From Varibaculum timonense_A (GTDB taxonomy: Bacteria; Actinomycetota; Actinomycetes; Actinomycetales; Actinomycetaceae): DNA of 64,000 nt. The translations under genes were made by a program, and so were the position numbers. This document shows, piece by piece, positions 27,399 through 36,800 of this stretch. Each line of letters opens with the position of its first letter. Position 1 is the stretch's first letter. Under the pieces are notes generated by a model. The model made no database searches. It was not told the DNA's origin and worked only from the letters and a program-made list of their open reading frames with translations. The stretch is from assembly GCF_027694345.1 (NCBI RefSeq), contig NZ_JAQEVU010000007.1, forward strand, positions 62,001 to 126,000. Reading direction: 5' to 3'.

Positions 27399-28647
27399 GA
27401 ACCATCCCCGCAGGTGCAGGGCATTTCGTCGGTTTACGATTTTCTGCACGGCTGCGTAGGGATCATCCCCGCAGGTGCGGGGCATTTCTAGCCACGACCT
27501 AGACACAGAAATTGCCACTGGGATCATCCCCGCAGGTGCGGGGCATTTCTCCTTTAGGTGTTGTGTAGGACTTTTACTTTGGGATCATCCCCGCAGGTGC
27601 GGGGCATTTAGCAGGTTTACGTCTGCGGTTAGGGTGTCGTAGGGATCATCCCCGCAGGTGCGGGGCATTTCGGAGTATCAAGCCCCTGCACAACAGCCTT
27701 GCCGGATCATCCCCGCAGGTGCGGGGCATTTTTCTACCGTTGCGTTTACCATTTTTATTGCTCCGGATCATCCCCGCAGGTGCGGGGCATTTGCGTGGCA
27801 TTAGCGCACACTCCTAAAACACTTGGGATCATCCCCGCAGATGCGGGGCATTTCCGATTTGGCATAGACCCATGTATCCTAGCGAGGGATCATCCCCGCA
27901 GGTGCGGGGCATTTTGGTTGTCCACGGGGTTTTCTACTTCGTAAGTGGGATCATCCCCGCAGGTGCGGGGCATTTCTAGATTCCCTCCACGTCATGGATA
28001 AATCCCCGGGATCATCCCCGCAGGTGCGGGGCATTTACGGCGGGGTTATAGCTGAAATGCAGCGTCTTAGGATCATCCCCGCAGGTGCGGGGCATTTAGG
28101 GGCAGCAAAAGGCGCGATAACAAGTATCGGGGATCATCCCCGCAGGTGCGGGGCATTTATTACGTATTTGCCCGGCGGTCGCGGTTATTTCGGATCATCC
28201 CCGCAGGTGCGGGGCATTTTATTTGCTCACCGCGTTTGATGGCGTAATCAACGGATCATCCCCGCAGGTGCGGGGCATTTCGGCAGCGTGAGCTTTAGGG
28301 GTTTCACTAGTGGGGATCATCCCCGCAGGTGCGGGGCATTTAGACGCCCGCATTTTGTCTTTCGATGTCTCTTAGGATCATCCCCGCAGGTGCGGGGCAT
28401 TTGCGGTGTTAGATAGAACTGACCTGGGTAACCTGGGATCATCCCCGCAGGTGCGGGGCATTTTTTCGCGGGATTTTTCCCAGGTTTTTTACCCTGGGAT
28501 CATCCCCGCAGGTGCGGGGCATTTCAACACGAGGGCGGGCAGTTCGGCGAATGGAATAGGATCATCCCCGCAGGTGCGGGGCATTTAGCTAACCCTCACC
28601 GCGCCCCAATATGCGCCCGGGATCATCCCCGCAGGTGCGGGGCATTT
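27399..28647 (-). CRISPR. Type I-E CRISPR array, 21 repeats and 20 spacers
   Basis: Repeats of 28 bases recur every 61 bases from 27399 to 28620; on the plus strand each begins GGATCATCCCCG and ends GGGGCATTT, so transcription from the minus strand gives the usual I-E hairpin (CCCCGCACCTGCGGGG). Spacers are 33 bases, except the one before 28559, which is 34. The repeat at 27399 has three changes and the one at 27826 has one. The degenerate end repeat at 27399 marks the leader-distal end, so the leader lies on the cas2 side. The translated frames across the array are spurious. Confidence 0.97.
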
Positions 28648-28719
28648 ACTCGTTGAGCTGGAATATCGATCCAAAATATCCGTCTCTAACGCAATCCTAT
28701 AGGTAGCTACCTCAGATTT
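28648..28719 (-). promoter_or_regulatory. Probable CRISPR leader
   Basis: Seventy-two AT-rich bases between the last repeat and the cas2 stop, on the side opposite the degenerate repeat. It is short for a leader, so part of the leader function may lie inside the end of cas2. No promoter boxes are certain. Confidence 0.5.
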
Positions 28720-29127
28720 TTAGAATTTACGTTTACGCATTTTTCTACGCCTGGCAGCTATCGACCACCCATAGCCTTTAATATCACTAGTTTTCCCTTG
28801 CGGACATCCCGGTTCTCGTCTCTGCCTATCCCCCGCTGAACTATCACTTTTGATTCGCTCGGGTTGTTGCAACAATGTCATCCCTTCGAGTTCGATTGGA
28901 TTCCATTTATGTCCAGCCGAGCGCACAGCATAACCTTGCTCATCGTTAGTGCTATATATCAGCAGAGCCTTACCCTGTTTCCGCTCCGCAACCACTAAAT
29001 CCCACAGGTTCTCCCTCACCCGGGCAGACAATCTCCCCACGAATACTCCCGGCGAGGCCTCTAACAGCCAGCGAGTTATGTATCCGCGCAGCCCCGGAGG
29101 GCAGGCCGTCAAGACTAAAACCATCAA
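28720..29127 (-). CDS. cas2: CRISPR-associated endonuclease Cas2e
   Basis: The structural partner of Cas1 in spacer acquisition, 135 residues. The ferredoxin-like core begins MMVLVLTACPPGLRGYITRW, and the family signature GHKWNPIELEGMTLLQ is clear near residue 72. A basic tail ending RKMRKRKF extends beyond the usual core. Its ATG overlaps the cas1 stop by four bases (ATGA). The gene looks intact even though cas1 and the Cascade genes are not. Confidence 0.92.
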   Translation of the reverse strand: MMVLVLTACPPGLRGYITRWLLEASPGVFVGRLSARVRENLWDLVVAERKQGKALLIYSTNDEQGYAVRSAGHKWNPIELEGMTLLQQPERIKSDSSAGDRQRREPGCPQGKTSDIKGYGWSIAARRRKMRKRKF

Positions 29128-30081
29128 AACGGAGCCTCCCCTGCCTCTGCCGCATAGTTAGAGCCGCCCCCAACATTTCCTTGATAGTAATCCCACAACC
29201 GATTGCGGTTCTCCCGAACTTCTACCGAAGCATCTCGCTGGCCGGTAAGCAAAAAGATAATATCTTGCGTGCACCGTTTCAGCAGTCCCTTTTGGAATAC
29301 CTGGTCACGCAGTTTAATCCGCATTCTGGTGGCAACATCTTGCTCTCCCTCAGAAACAATCTGGAATGCCAGTGGAATCACGAATTCAGCCTTATATAGG
29401 TCAGCAATATCAAACACAAAGGAGCGCGAATGCCCAGTGTGCACTATGCCGAGTCCCGGCGAACAACCTAGAGCACAAATAGCCGCATGGGCAATCCCAT
29501 ACAAAGTCGCGTTTACCAGCAGACAACGCCTGGTTAACCGTATCTCCTGCCGAGAAATCTTGGGAATCAAAAACTCTACCTGCCCAAGGAACCCTATATT
29601 CATCCGCCCAGCGCCGATACGCCTTTTTCATGCGGTGCCCTTCCCGCCCCCGCAGCTGCCGCATGGAGAGCCCCTCCACGTCCTCATCACCAAAACGCAT
29701 TTGATACATCGCCCTGGCTACTTTGATTCTTTCATTTTGCGAGGACGAGCAACGCGCTTGCAGCTGCAACAAAGCATTCGAGTCAGCCAAACTACGTCCA
29801 CTGGCATAGAAGCGCACCCCGTTTTCACCAACCCAAACCACGCTCACCCCACATTCACCTAAAAGGCTCATTGCCTGGTGAGAAATCGTAGATCCCGGTC
29901 CCAGCAGCAGCGATGAAATCGTCGCCGCCGGGACATGCATCGTTCCCTGCTCATCTCGCAGGGTCAAGGCATTTTCTGCACGATGCACTATGCAGCGTTC
30001 CGCATAGAGGAATGACCAGCGGTCTTCCACCCGCGGCAGTGATTGCCGCGGGACGGGCTTATTTGCGAGACCACCGCTCAT
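29124..30081 (-). pseudogene. cas1: Cas1e, frameshifted
   Basis: Integrase of spacer acquisition, split into two frames. The first frame (30081 down) carries the N-domain and VVWVGENGVRFYASG with the first active-site Glu, up to TVNQALSA. The second frame continues VNATLYGIAHAAICALG, GIVHTGH (His) and FDIADLYK (Asp), to the stop at 29124. The frames meet at the GG pair at 29517-29516: one surplus G moves the reading frame and the first frame then runs into 20-30 foreign residues. Restoring one base gives a normal Cas1 of about 318 residues. Confidence 0.9.
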
Positions 30082-30088
30082 TGCTAAA

Positions 30089-30796
30089 CTACCTAGGAGC
30101 TAAGGTTAGCAGCCCGCATCCGTACGCCTTCGCTGCTCCTAAGCCATTTAGCATGGCGCTGCGCAGCAGTTCAGGATTTTTTACAGTCAGAATTCCTTCG
30201 AATGCTACCCGGTTCAAGGTAACTAAAGATCCCGGTCTCCCCGATTTTCCTCGCTGAAAACGAATGCGCTCTTTTTCCACGATTGCCACCGCCAAATCAG
30301 TTGCGCCACCAGTGGGCGGATTGACAGATACCCGGGGAATCTCAAACCCCCAGCCCTCTGCTCTAGACGCCAACCAATTAATACGGTCTTCATCTCTAAC
30401 AATCGGAATCCGCTTAGATCGTTTAGTACCTTCAGCTTTCACCGCTCGAGTGGGAGTCGCCACTAACCTAAAGTTCCAGCTGCTTCCCTCCGCGAGTTGC
30501 TCTAAGAAATGCTGATAGCTTTTTACTCCGAACGAGGACGCTATTTCTGGCCACCCTGCCTCCTCGGCAAGTTGGGTTAAATCCGGACGCACCGGAGACT
30601 GTATATAGAGGTAATAACCCTTTTGATATCTATCCAGCCGCCAGAGAATCCGCGGAGGTTCCCCTCCCTCCCATTGGGAATCATGAAAACAGTTTTGCAA
30701 GATAGCTGCGTGCATCCGCTCCATAGAGGCGAGTAACCTGGTGGCTCCACGTCTCCGGGGGTTTAAAGCGCACCGTGAAAGATAAATTTCGCTCAC
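30089..30796 (-). CDS. cas6e: CRISPR RNA endonuclease Cas6e
   Basis: Processes pre-crRNA by cutting at the base of the repeat hairpin. I start it at the GTG at 30796, whose GTGA overlaps the cas5e stop and which lies behind GGGAGG; the frame open to 30880 runs inside cas5e. 235 residues. The likely catalytic histidine is in MERMHAAIL (about residue 29), and the C-terminal glycine-rich loop is LNGLGAAKAYGCGLLTL. The gene looks intact. Confidence 0.9.
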   Translation of the reverse strand: MSEIYLSRCALNPRRRGATRLLASMERMHAAILQNCFHDSQWEGGEPPRILWRLDRYQKGYYLYIQSPVRPDLTQLAEEAGWPEIASSFGVKSYQHFLEQLAEGSSWNFRLVATPTRAVKAEGTKRSKRIPIVRDEDRINWLASRAEGWGFEIPRVSVNPPTGGATDLAVAIVEKERIRFQRGKSGRPGSLVTLNRVAFEGILTVKNPELLRSAMLNGLGAAKAYGCGLLTLAPR

Positions 30797-31563
30797 CACA
30801 TACCTCCCGGATTGTGGGTGGTTAGGAAGGACGGCTCGGTTTCGGCAGCTGCTATATCGGTAGCTACCTCGCATTTCCACCTGACTACGTCACGCCATTC
30901 GTATTGGCGATGGTGGGAATCGAAACTGAGCGGAACATCGTGCACTTGGTCAAAAATGCAGTCTTCACGTCTGTCTTCCGGTAGTAAATCCAGATCTGCA
31001 ACCACCTCTAAACTTACTTTTCCATTTTCGAGGTCGAGGGGTGAAGAGGACGACCAGGCAGTTTTCCGCGATATTTTCTTTTGATACCACGGGGCTGCCT
31101 GCCAAGGGTAGTTGGCAAGTTCATCTATCAGATTTCCCTCTGACAGTTTTGGACGGATAGGAGTCATTGGCGGGAACGCCCTTCGCCCTAAATACAGCGG
31201 AAACTTTGGTTTAACCAAGGCTTCGTTAAGGGCTTCGATCAGGGAGGTTTCCCCACTGAGCCCGACAACAAATACCGCGTCTGACAGGTAATATCGGTCA
31301 GAAAGAGGATATGCAGTCTCACCATCAAAGGAATGGGTGGTATGAAAATCTCGTTCCCGAGTTCCGGGTTGATCGATGCGAACTGCCAATTTCAGGTCAA
31401 CTAAGTCCTCGACAGGATCCACCCGCCGGCGTCCCTGTGCTGCCGCTAGCAGACCGATTATTCCGCTTTTGGAGGGCTCTGAGGACGTCCTGCGCTTAGT
31501 AAATCGAGACGAAGTCCCCCATGACTGCATTGGACCTTTGAGGGTCAAAAGCATATTCTTCAT
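30793..31563 (-). CDS. cas5e: Cascade subunit Cas5e
   Basis: Caps the 5' handle of the crRNA in the type I-E Cascade. 256 residues, RAMP fold. The N-terminus LTLKGPMQSWGTSSRFTKRR and the nearby PSKSGIIGLLAAAQG are family signatures, and KFPLYLGRRAFPP lies near residue 125. Start ATG follows the remnant of cas7 by two bases. The gene is intact, but its partners cas8e, cas11 and most of cas7 are gone. Confidence 0.92.
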   Translation of the reverse strand: MKNMLLTLKGPMQSWGTSSRFTKRRTSSEPSKSGIIGLLAAAQGRRRVDPVEDLVDLKLAVRIDQPGTRERDFHTTHSFDGETAYPLSDRYYLSDAVFVVGLSGETSLIEALNEALVKPKFPLYLGRRAFPPMTPIRPKLSEGNLIDELANYPWQAAPWYQKKISRKTAWSSSSPLDLENGKVSLEVVADLDLLPEDRREDCIFDQVHDVPLSFDSHHRQYEWRDVVRWKCEVATDIAAAETEPSFLTTHNPGGMW

Positions 31564-31565
31564 GA

Positions 31566-31815
31566 TTATTCACCCTTGGCAAGCAGTTCAGTCACCAGGT
31601 TGTCTAAATCCGAAACTAACTGAGGGAACGCCACTGGTTCTTGGATTTTCCGGAGCTGCTCCCGCGAGTCCCCGACCCCGCAGGTGAACTGGGCAAGAGG
31701 CTTTACTCCATAAGCGTCCTCGATATCGGCTGCTTCTTTGACCAGTCGGGATACTGAGGGTGTTACGAAACCCGTGCCTTCTCGGGAGGTAATGGCATTC
31801 TCAAACGCCCCCACC
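31566..31815 (-). pseudogene. cas7e: Cas7e, only the C-terminal part left
   Basis: In the frame ending at 31566, the sequence from about 31814 reads VGAFENAITSREG...GFVTPSVSRLVKEAADIEDAYG, then PLAQFTCGV...; this is the C-terminal stretch of Cas7e (Cse4), the crRNA backbone subunit. The 145-codon open frame extends further upstream, but the part above the junction is cas3 read out of frame. Usual length is about 350 residues; roughly 80 remain and they have no start codon of their own. Confidence 0.85.
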
Positions 31816-33996
31816 ACTCTGCTCAACCACCTGGGTACCCACCACGATTGCCCGCTTCGGGCGGCGAGATTTTCCGGGTTTTCCAAAGGTGCGCACCAGC
31901 CATTCATCGTTATCTTGACGATCTTGCTGGGTAAAACGAGAATGCACCAAACGAACGTCCTCTCCGAATACTGTCCGCAAGGTTTCATAGGTACGTTGCG
32001 CATTAGCGACCGTATTGCGTACTACCAGGGCACATCCCCCATTTTGGAGTCGTGTTTGCAGATCTGCGACCAGCCCAGCCTCGCCCTCCCAATGCTCCAC
32101 TTCGATCTCTTTGGTAGTTAATACCGGCAGAGGGCGAACTTGAACTCCTGGCCCATCCGAGTAAGAAAGCGCTGGATATATGGGAGTTTGCGAGGACGAA
32201 CCCGCCCCTTCCCCTTTGGCTTGCGCTGCGACTTGATTTCCTCCCACGACTACCGGTTTCCGCATCGCCGGAAATACCGAACCATCAAACGGTTCCGAAA
32301 CTTTGTCCTTCTCTTTAGCAGCTTGCTTCAACTCTTGCCCTTTTTCATAGGCTGAAAATAGCTCTTCGCGCGCCCTCCGGGTTAAGGTTGCGGATAAAGC
32401 AATTACCGGAACCCCGAACGCCCCCAGCCATTGCACGGTTCTCTTCAGGAATTGGCTGGTGTAGACATCGTAGCTGTGCACTTCGTCAATGATGACAACT
32501 TTGTCGCTAATCCCCAGATGCCGCAAACTCACATGCTTGGTTCGGAGCGCGGAAAACAGCAAATGATCCACTGTACATACCACTACCGAGGCTAGCAGCG
32601 CAGCTTTCTTGTTAAACCAGCGATGTACTACTGCCGGCTGCCTACTGTGACCAGACTCTTCATCAATGCCCATTGAAGAACTCTGTCCCGGGGAAACCGC
32701 ATTGCCGGAACTAGCAATTCTTCCGTATTGGATTTTCTTATAAAGGCCATTTAGGGCAGCATTTCCGTGCTGAAGTTTTAGGCTAAAACCACTTTTCGCC
32801 GAGATCTGCGCCCATTCGACAACTCTAGAAAACATGGCGTCCGTAGTAGCTTTTGTCGGTAGAGCCACCAACACCCCAGAAGTTCCTGCTCGCTTCGCCA
32901 AAATGGTGGCTGCCATTAACGCCGCCTCGGTCTTACCGGCCCCCATCACTTCCTCGATTATCATCATGCCGGGTAGCGCCATTTTTTCCGCGGATTCTAC
33001 CGCTGCAACCTGCGCGGGGCGAGCATGAGTATCAGAGCCTAAAGCGAATAGGGTTTGCAACAGTTCATCAGGGTCGTGAGAGAGTATCTCTGGCTGCCAG
33101 GAGGGCGGCAAATGCAGCTTCTCCCAAGCAGCTTTAGTGCGATCGCGATGGTGATCAGGAGATAGCAACCTTTTCGGATATAGCTCGTTCCAGTCAACCA
33201 GTGGGAAAAGCTCTTGATTCGAAGCAATCCAGTCGGCCATCACGGTAATACCCGCCACCAAGCTTTGCCAGGTAGTTGGGAAAATCGCCTCTCGACACTG
33301 GCTTACTACCTCTTGGCTATCAGTCCATTCCATCCACCAATCTAGTAGTTCCCGGCGGGTCTGTTTCCAGGTTTTATCACCATTAATAACCTCAGGGAGA
33401 TTGGGATTCGCCATATCATCATGTCGCTGCCAAGACACCGGGCGGCCATGATGAGCGCCGATTATCGACCCCAATTGTTTCGCAGTGGCGCATCTTTTCT
33501 CCGCCTTTCCTGGATTCCAGCGCGATTCCAGCCATTTTTCAAACGCTATTTCCCCTATCCAGGAGTGTGGATTGTCTCCGCGCAGTTCCTCTGCCCGCTG
33601 GTATTTGGTTAGGGAGTCGTCGCTGTTTTTAAATATCCGTTCATAAAGCTCGGTATTCTGGGTAAGGAACATAGGCGAGCATTTCCCAATGTCATGGGCG
33701 CCCACGATTAGCTTCAGTAAGGCTAAAGCGCTCCCCGAGGACTCTTTTATCCCCTGTACCCGCAATAACGGTTCTACTAACAGCTTCCGCTGTCGAGGGG
33801 ACAGATATTTATCCCATATCAGCTCAGCCACTTCCCCCGAATCAGCCATATGCACAGCGAGCGGCAACCATTGCTTATTTCCGTCATCAGGCGGAGCAGC
33901 ATTCCAAAAATTAGTTTTTGCCCAAATAGATAACGCTGCTTTCGAGAGCTGAGATTCTGACGCCATCCTCTTAGTAAACCTCATCGGTGAAGCCAT
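31801..33996 (-). pseudogene. cas3: Cas3 nuclease-helicase, C-terminally truncated
   Basis: Interference nuclease of type I CRISPR systems. From the ATG at 33996 (start uncertain; 33984 and 33966 are alternatives) it has about 731 residues. The HD part shows VHMADSGEV, GAHDIGKCSP and GAHHGRP; the helicase part shows EEVMGAGKTEAAL (Walker A), IIDEVHSYD (Walker B) and SATLTRR. The frame reaches GTQVVEQS and then ends in GGGV plus a stop, where the family continues with an acidic LDLD-type motif and 150-200 more residues. The missing end was removed by the deletion that fused it to cas7. Confidence 0.9.
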
Positions 33997-34194
33997 TACC
34001 GGTCTTTCAATCTTCAGTATTACGCTAAAAAGTAAACAATAAATAACTCTATTCCCGTTTACCCAGGTCAAGGAGGATTATATAACCCTGCTAACCAGAT
34101 TGCTGAACAGACTAGCACTAACCAGTGTTCAAGTAGTTATTCAGATTAGAGAATCATCAGGTTAAGCAATATCAGAGCACAGCCTCCGAAAACC

Positions 34195-34244
34195 ACTGGC
34201 GCGGGCGAACGCTCAGCCCGCGTTTGCTACCTCCCCGCGCCAGC
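34195..34244 (+). other. Two mutually exclusive GC-rich stems
   Basis: CTGGCGCGGG at 34195-34204 can pair with CCCGCGCCAG at 34235-34244 (10 bp). The left arm can instead form a smaller stem with CCCGCG just after it (about 34199-34225). The competing pairings resemble an attenuator or a structured RNA. A GGTTCGA-like stretch follows but does not form a tRNA T-arm. Confidence 0.35.
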
Positions 34245-34272
34245 CCTCACGGGTTCGACCCCTCAGCTTATA

Positions 34273-34313
34273 AAATGGTTAATCCCCAGGATAAACCTGG
34301 GGATTAACCATTT
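34273..34313 (+). terminator. 18-bp hairpin at the end of the cas region
   Basis: A perfect stem, 34273-34290 with 34296-34313, loop ATAAA, AT-rich base with A-run on one side and TTT on the other, so it can end transcription in both directions. It separates the cas3 upstream region from the two-component module. Between 34072 and 34696 I see no gene other than these structured elements. Confidence 0.65.
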
Positions 34314-34335
34314 GAGTTATCTAGCTGCCGAAGAT

Positions 34336-34402
34336 GATACAAAGTGGGCAGCGGGACAGCGGTGGCTCGGGTGGGCTTTGTCGCTTGATAGCAAGCCAAA
34401 AC
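34336..34402 (+). repeat. Direct repeat, left copy
   Basis: GATACAAAGTGGGC, one variable base, then GCGGGACAGCGGTGG, followed after a short variable stretch by TTTGTCGCTTGATAGCAAG. The right copy is at 40724-40790. The two copies bracket the whole two-component/exporter module. The inner CTTGATAGCAAG is close to a palindrome. Confidence 0.7.
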
Positions 34403-34696
34403 GGCGGCCGGATCATTGCAGCACGAAGACCCGAGTCAGCGGCATGCGACAGCTTTTGCTTTCGAACAAATTTTCCGCGACGGAAAGCGGCGCAACCTTT
34501 ACGCGCCACTCCCCTGTCGCGTAAAAGTTAGCTCTAGCGCGCACAGGTTGTATCGATGCTTGTGGCGCACCTGTGTTCGTATCATTATCCACATTGAAAC
34601 TATCAGTAGAACTGTCACAGGTTCGCACAGCCCTTACAGGTAGGCTTGGCGTCCATCTGCAACATAGCTCTTAGTAAGCATATGTGGAGGAGCGGG

Positions 34697-35413
34697 TTAA
34701 TCTCCCAAGTTTAGTTCTTGCATTTTGACGGCTATTTCTCCGCGTCTGGCCTCTAGTAAATTTATGGTGTCGCGCACGTAGCTTCCTACGGTATGTTCAG
34801 ATAAGCCTGTAGCGCGGGCGATTTCCCGATTTGTGTACGACTTAGCGAGATACTGTGCAATTCTATATAAACGGTCAGGCAGCGTTTTTACACGTTTAGC
34901 AAAATCTTCATCAACACGTGTCTGGTTGCTTTGGATATAATAATTTAGCAGCATGTCTGTTGGGCGTTGATTAAGCACGGTTTTCCCGTTATAGGCATTG
35001 TGTAGTGCCGACACAATTTCTTCAGTTGACGTTTCTTTAGTGAGAAAACCTTTCGCTCCAGCAGCTAATGCTTCACGAAGCGTGTGTGGACGCTCAAAAG
35101 CAGTAAGCATCAAAACTATAGCCTCAGGGCGAATTTCTAATAATCGTTTCAGAGTTTCAATTCCATCTAATGTCGGCATGGCGATATCGAGCAGTGCCAC
35201 ATCCCACTGCACAGATTGTGCAATATTTAAAAGCTTAATCCCCGAGCTGGCAACTCCAACGAGTTCTATACTGGAGAAGCGTCGCAACAAATCGCTTTGC
35301 TGCTCACGATACATGCGAGAATCGTCAGCAAAAATCACCCGCAAGACATTTGCTTCGGGGGCAACGCTATCAGTCTGGAGTTTGTCCGTGTTGTTAAGAC
35401 TCTTGGAGACCAT
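34697..35413 (-). CDS. LuxR/NarL-family response regulator
   Basis: A 238-residue transcription factor. The receiver domain (about residues 22-140) holds the acidic pair FADDS, the phosphoacceptor Asp in VALLDIAMP (about residue 76), and the late Lys in GFLTKE. The C-terminal helix-turn-helix (about residues 170-230) has TNREIARATGLSEHTVGSYV. It overlaps the end of the kinase gene by 20 bases, so the two are translationally coupled. Probable target: the secreted-peptide/exporter promoter across the intergenic region. Confidence 0.92.
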   Translation of the reverse strand: MVSKSLNNTDKLQTDSVAPEANVLRVIFADDSRMYREQQSDLLRRFSSIELVGVASSGIKLLNIAQSVQWDVALLDIAMPTLDGIETLKRLLEIRPEAIVLMLTAFERPHTLREALAAGAKGFLTKETSTEEIVSALHNAYNGKTVLNQRPTDMLLNYYIQSNQTRVDEDFAKRVKTLPDRLYRIAQYLAKSYTNREIARATGLSEHTVGSYVRDTINLLEARRGEIAVKMQELNLGD

Positions 35414-36575
35414 TTATATTGCCTTTCCCAAGTGGGAGTTCGCCGTGAACATGCCACCAGTTATCTACGGTCCATATGTCTAACTCGCCTCCAGCGAATT
35501 CAAACTTTTCACGAAGATTGTTGAGTCCCCTACCTGAACTAATCACTGAATCGTGGGGTGCTGTGTGATACTGATTCTTCACCATCATTTCAATCGTGTC
35601 TGTGCTATAGGAAATACTCAAAACAGCATATGTTGACGGCGCACCATATTTGACTAAGTTGGTTGATGTTTCTCGGAGAAATGCTAGTAACACGCTCTTT
35701 ATTTCCAGTGGAAGCTGTTCCAAATCCTTATCCTCATACTCCAGCTCGAGATTAATTCCTGCAGCTGAAGCGATACTTTCCGTTCTTGCCAGTGTAGAAA
35801 TAAAGCTACTTCCTTGATCGTTAGATCCGTTTGTGTCATCTAGTAGTTGAATAATTTCTCGAAGCTCTTTCAGAGAAGCACGAGTTTGTTTCTCTAAAAA
35901 AACTAGCTTTTTTGCTAATGAGGTGTGGTCAATTATTCCTGCTTCTTGTCGCACTGATTCAGCAAGCTTTGTTATCACAGATAAAGTTCCCGCTAAAGAG
36001 TCATGCAACTGCATAGCTAGATTAGCTTTCAGTTGTTGTGCTTCTTCTAAGTTCTGCAATTTGGTTTTCCATAATTGCGCTACCGCAGCATCTCGTTCCT
36101 CTGCAGAACGACGCATAACATACCCTAGGACGAATCCAGTGCCGAGCATAAGTACCAACATCAAAGCAGCTGGAAGCTGAAACGAAACCGAAAACCAAAA
36201 ACCTCCAAGCAAAGCTAACGCCCCTAAAATGGCGTCAATCTTGTAGCTATGCCAACCCCAAAGGAAAAATACCACAACGCATACATAACCAAGGATGCCT
36301 ACAGAGGTAGCTGGAGCGACAATGAACGCAGTATCAAGCAGGAGAAAAATCCACCCGCCCAGCCGAGGACGCAAAGGGATCAGTATGGCGGCAACAAGCA
36401 AGAGCAGCACGCCTGCTCCACTTATGGAAGAATCCGCCCCGCCCAAGAAATACAAATCTATAACAGCAATGAAAACCAGAAGAAACCAGAAGATGAGACA
36501 GAAAAGCCCGTTGCTTTTGAGATTCTTGCTTATGTTAGAGATTAGGTTTTTAGCACTATCTACCGGCATATCCAC
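35394..36575 (-). CDS. NarL-type sensor histidine kinase
   Basis: A membrane sensor of up to 393 residues. The N-terminal 20-140 region has four or five hydrophobic helices and little extracellular sequence, the layout of kinases that sense small peptides or membrane stress. The HisKA_3 phosphoacceptor is in AMQLHDSLAGTLSVI (about residue 190); the ATPase domain ends with SSGRGLNNLREKFEFAGG (G box). The start is either the GTG at 36575 or the ATG at 36569; neither has a Shine-Dalgarno site, and both lie inside the end of the small ORF at 36560-36721. Confidence 0.9.
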   Translation of the reverse strand: MDMPVDSAKNLISNISKNLKSNGLFCLIFWFLLVFIAVIDLYFLGGADSSISGAGVLLLLVAAILIPLRPRLGGWIFLLLDTAFIVAPATSVGILGYVCVVVFFLWGWHSYKIDAILGALALLGGFWFSVSFQLPAALMLVLMLGTGFVLGYVMRRSAEERDAAVAQLWKTKLQNLEEAQQLKANLAMQLHDSLAGTLSVITKLAESVRQEAGIIDHTSLAKKLVFLEKQTRASLKELREIIQLLDDTNGSNDQGSSFISTLARTESIASAAGINLELEYEDKDLEQLPLEIKSVLLAFLRETSTNLVKYGAPSTYAVLSISYSTDTIEMMVKNQYHTAPHDSVISSGRGLNNLREKFEFAGGELDIWTVDNWWHVHGELPLGKGNINGLQES

Positions 36576-36721
36576 GGGAAAATTTTACACACTGGATGAG
36601 CGGTAAGAACCACATGAGTCATATAGTTCCCTCCCTGATGCGAAAGATCTACCTCCCCATTTCCACTCACTCCTGCACTAGGCAAGAAAAAAGCAAGAAT
36701 ACACAGAGCAAGAACCCGCAT
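36560..36721 (-). CDS. 53-residue exported-peptide candidate overlapping the kinase start
   Basis: Not a shadow: an ATG at 36721-36719 sits four bases behind a perfect AGGAGG and opens a 53-codon frame, MRVLALCILAFFLPSAG then VSGNGEVDLSHQGGNYM, ending TAG at 36560. Residues 1-17 look like a signal peptide; the rest is short and carries two cysteines near the end (PVCKIFPWIC). Its end overlaps the kinase start, which has no ribosome-binding site of its own, so kinase translation is probably coupled to it. It may be a pheromone or a short regulatory leader peptide. Confidence 0.6.
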   Translation of the reverse strand: MRVLALCILAFFLPSAGVSGNGEVDLSHQGGNYMTHVVLTAHPVCKIFPWICR

Positions 36722-36800
36722 GGCACCTCCTGAACTAGACTCTGTAACTCTTAAAGCAAGTCTACCTCTCCCCTAACACGCTCCGCATACCCCAATTTCG

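Noticed and set aside
27699..28588. Open frames rich in HPRRCGA and SSPQVRGI repeats
   Set aside because: They are translations of the CRISPR repeats and have no meaning as proteins.
31816..32003. The upstream part of the 145-codon frame around cas7 as a Cas7 N-terminus
   Set aside because: It is cas3 read in a shifted frame and bears no resemblance to Cas7.
34230..34270. A GGTTCGA stretch that looks like the T-arm of a tRNA-Ser
   Set aside because: The flanking bases do not form the five-pair T stem, and no acceptor or anticodon arm is found; the region folds better as the stems listed.
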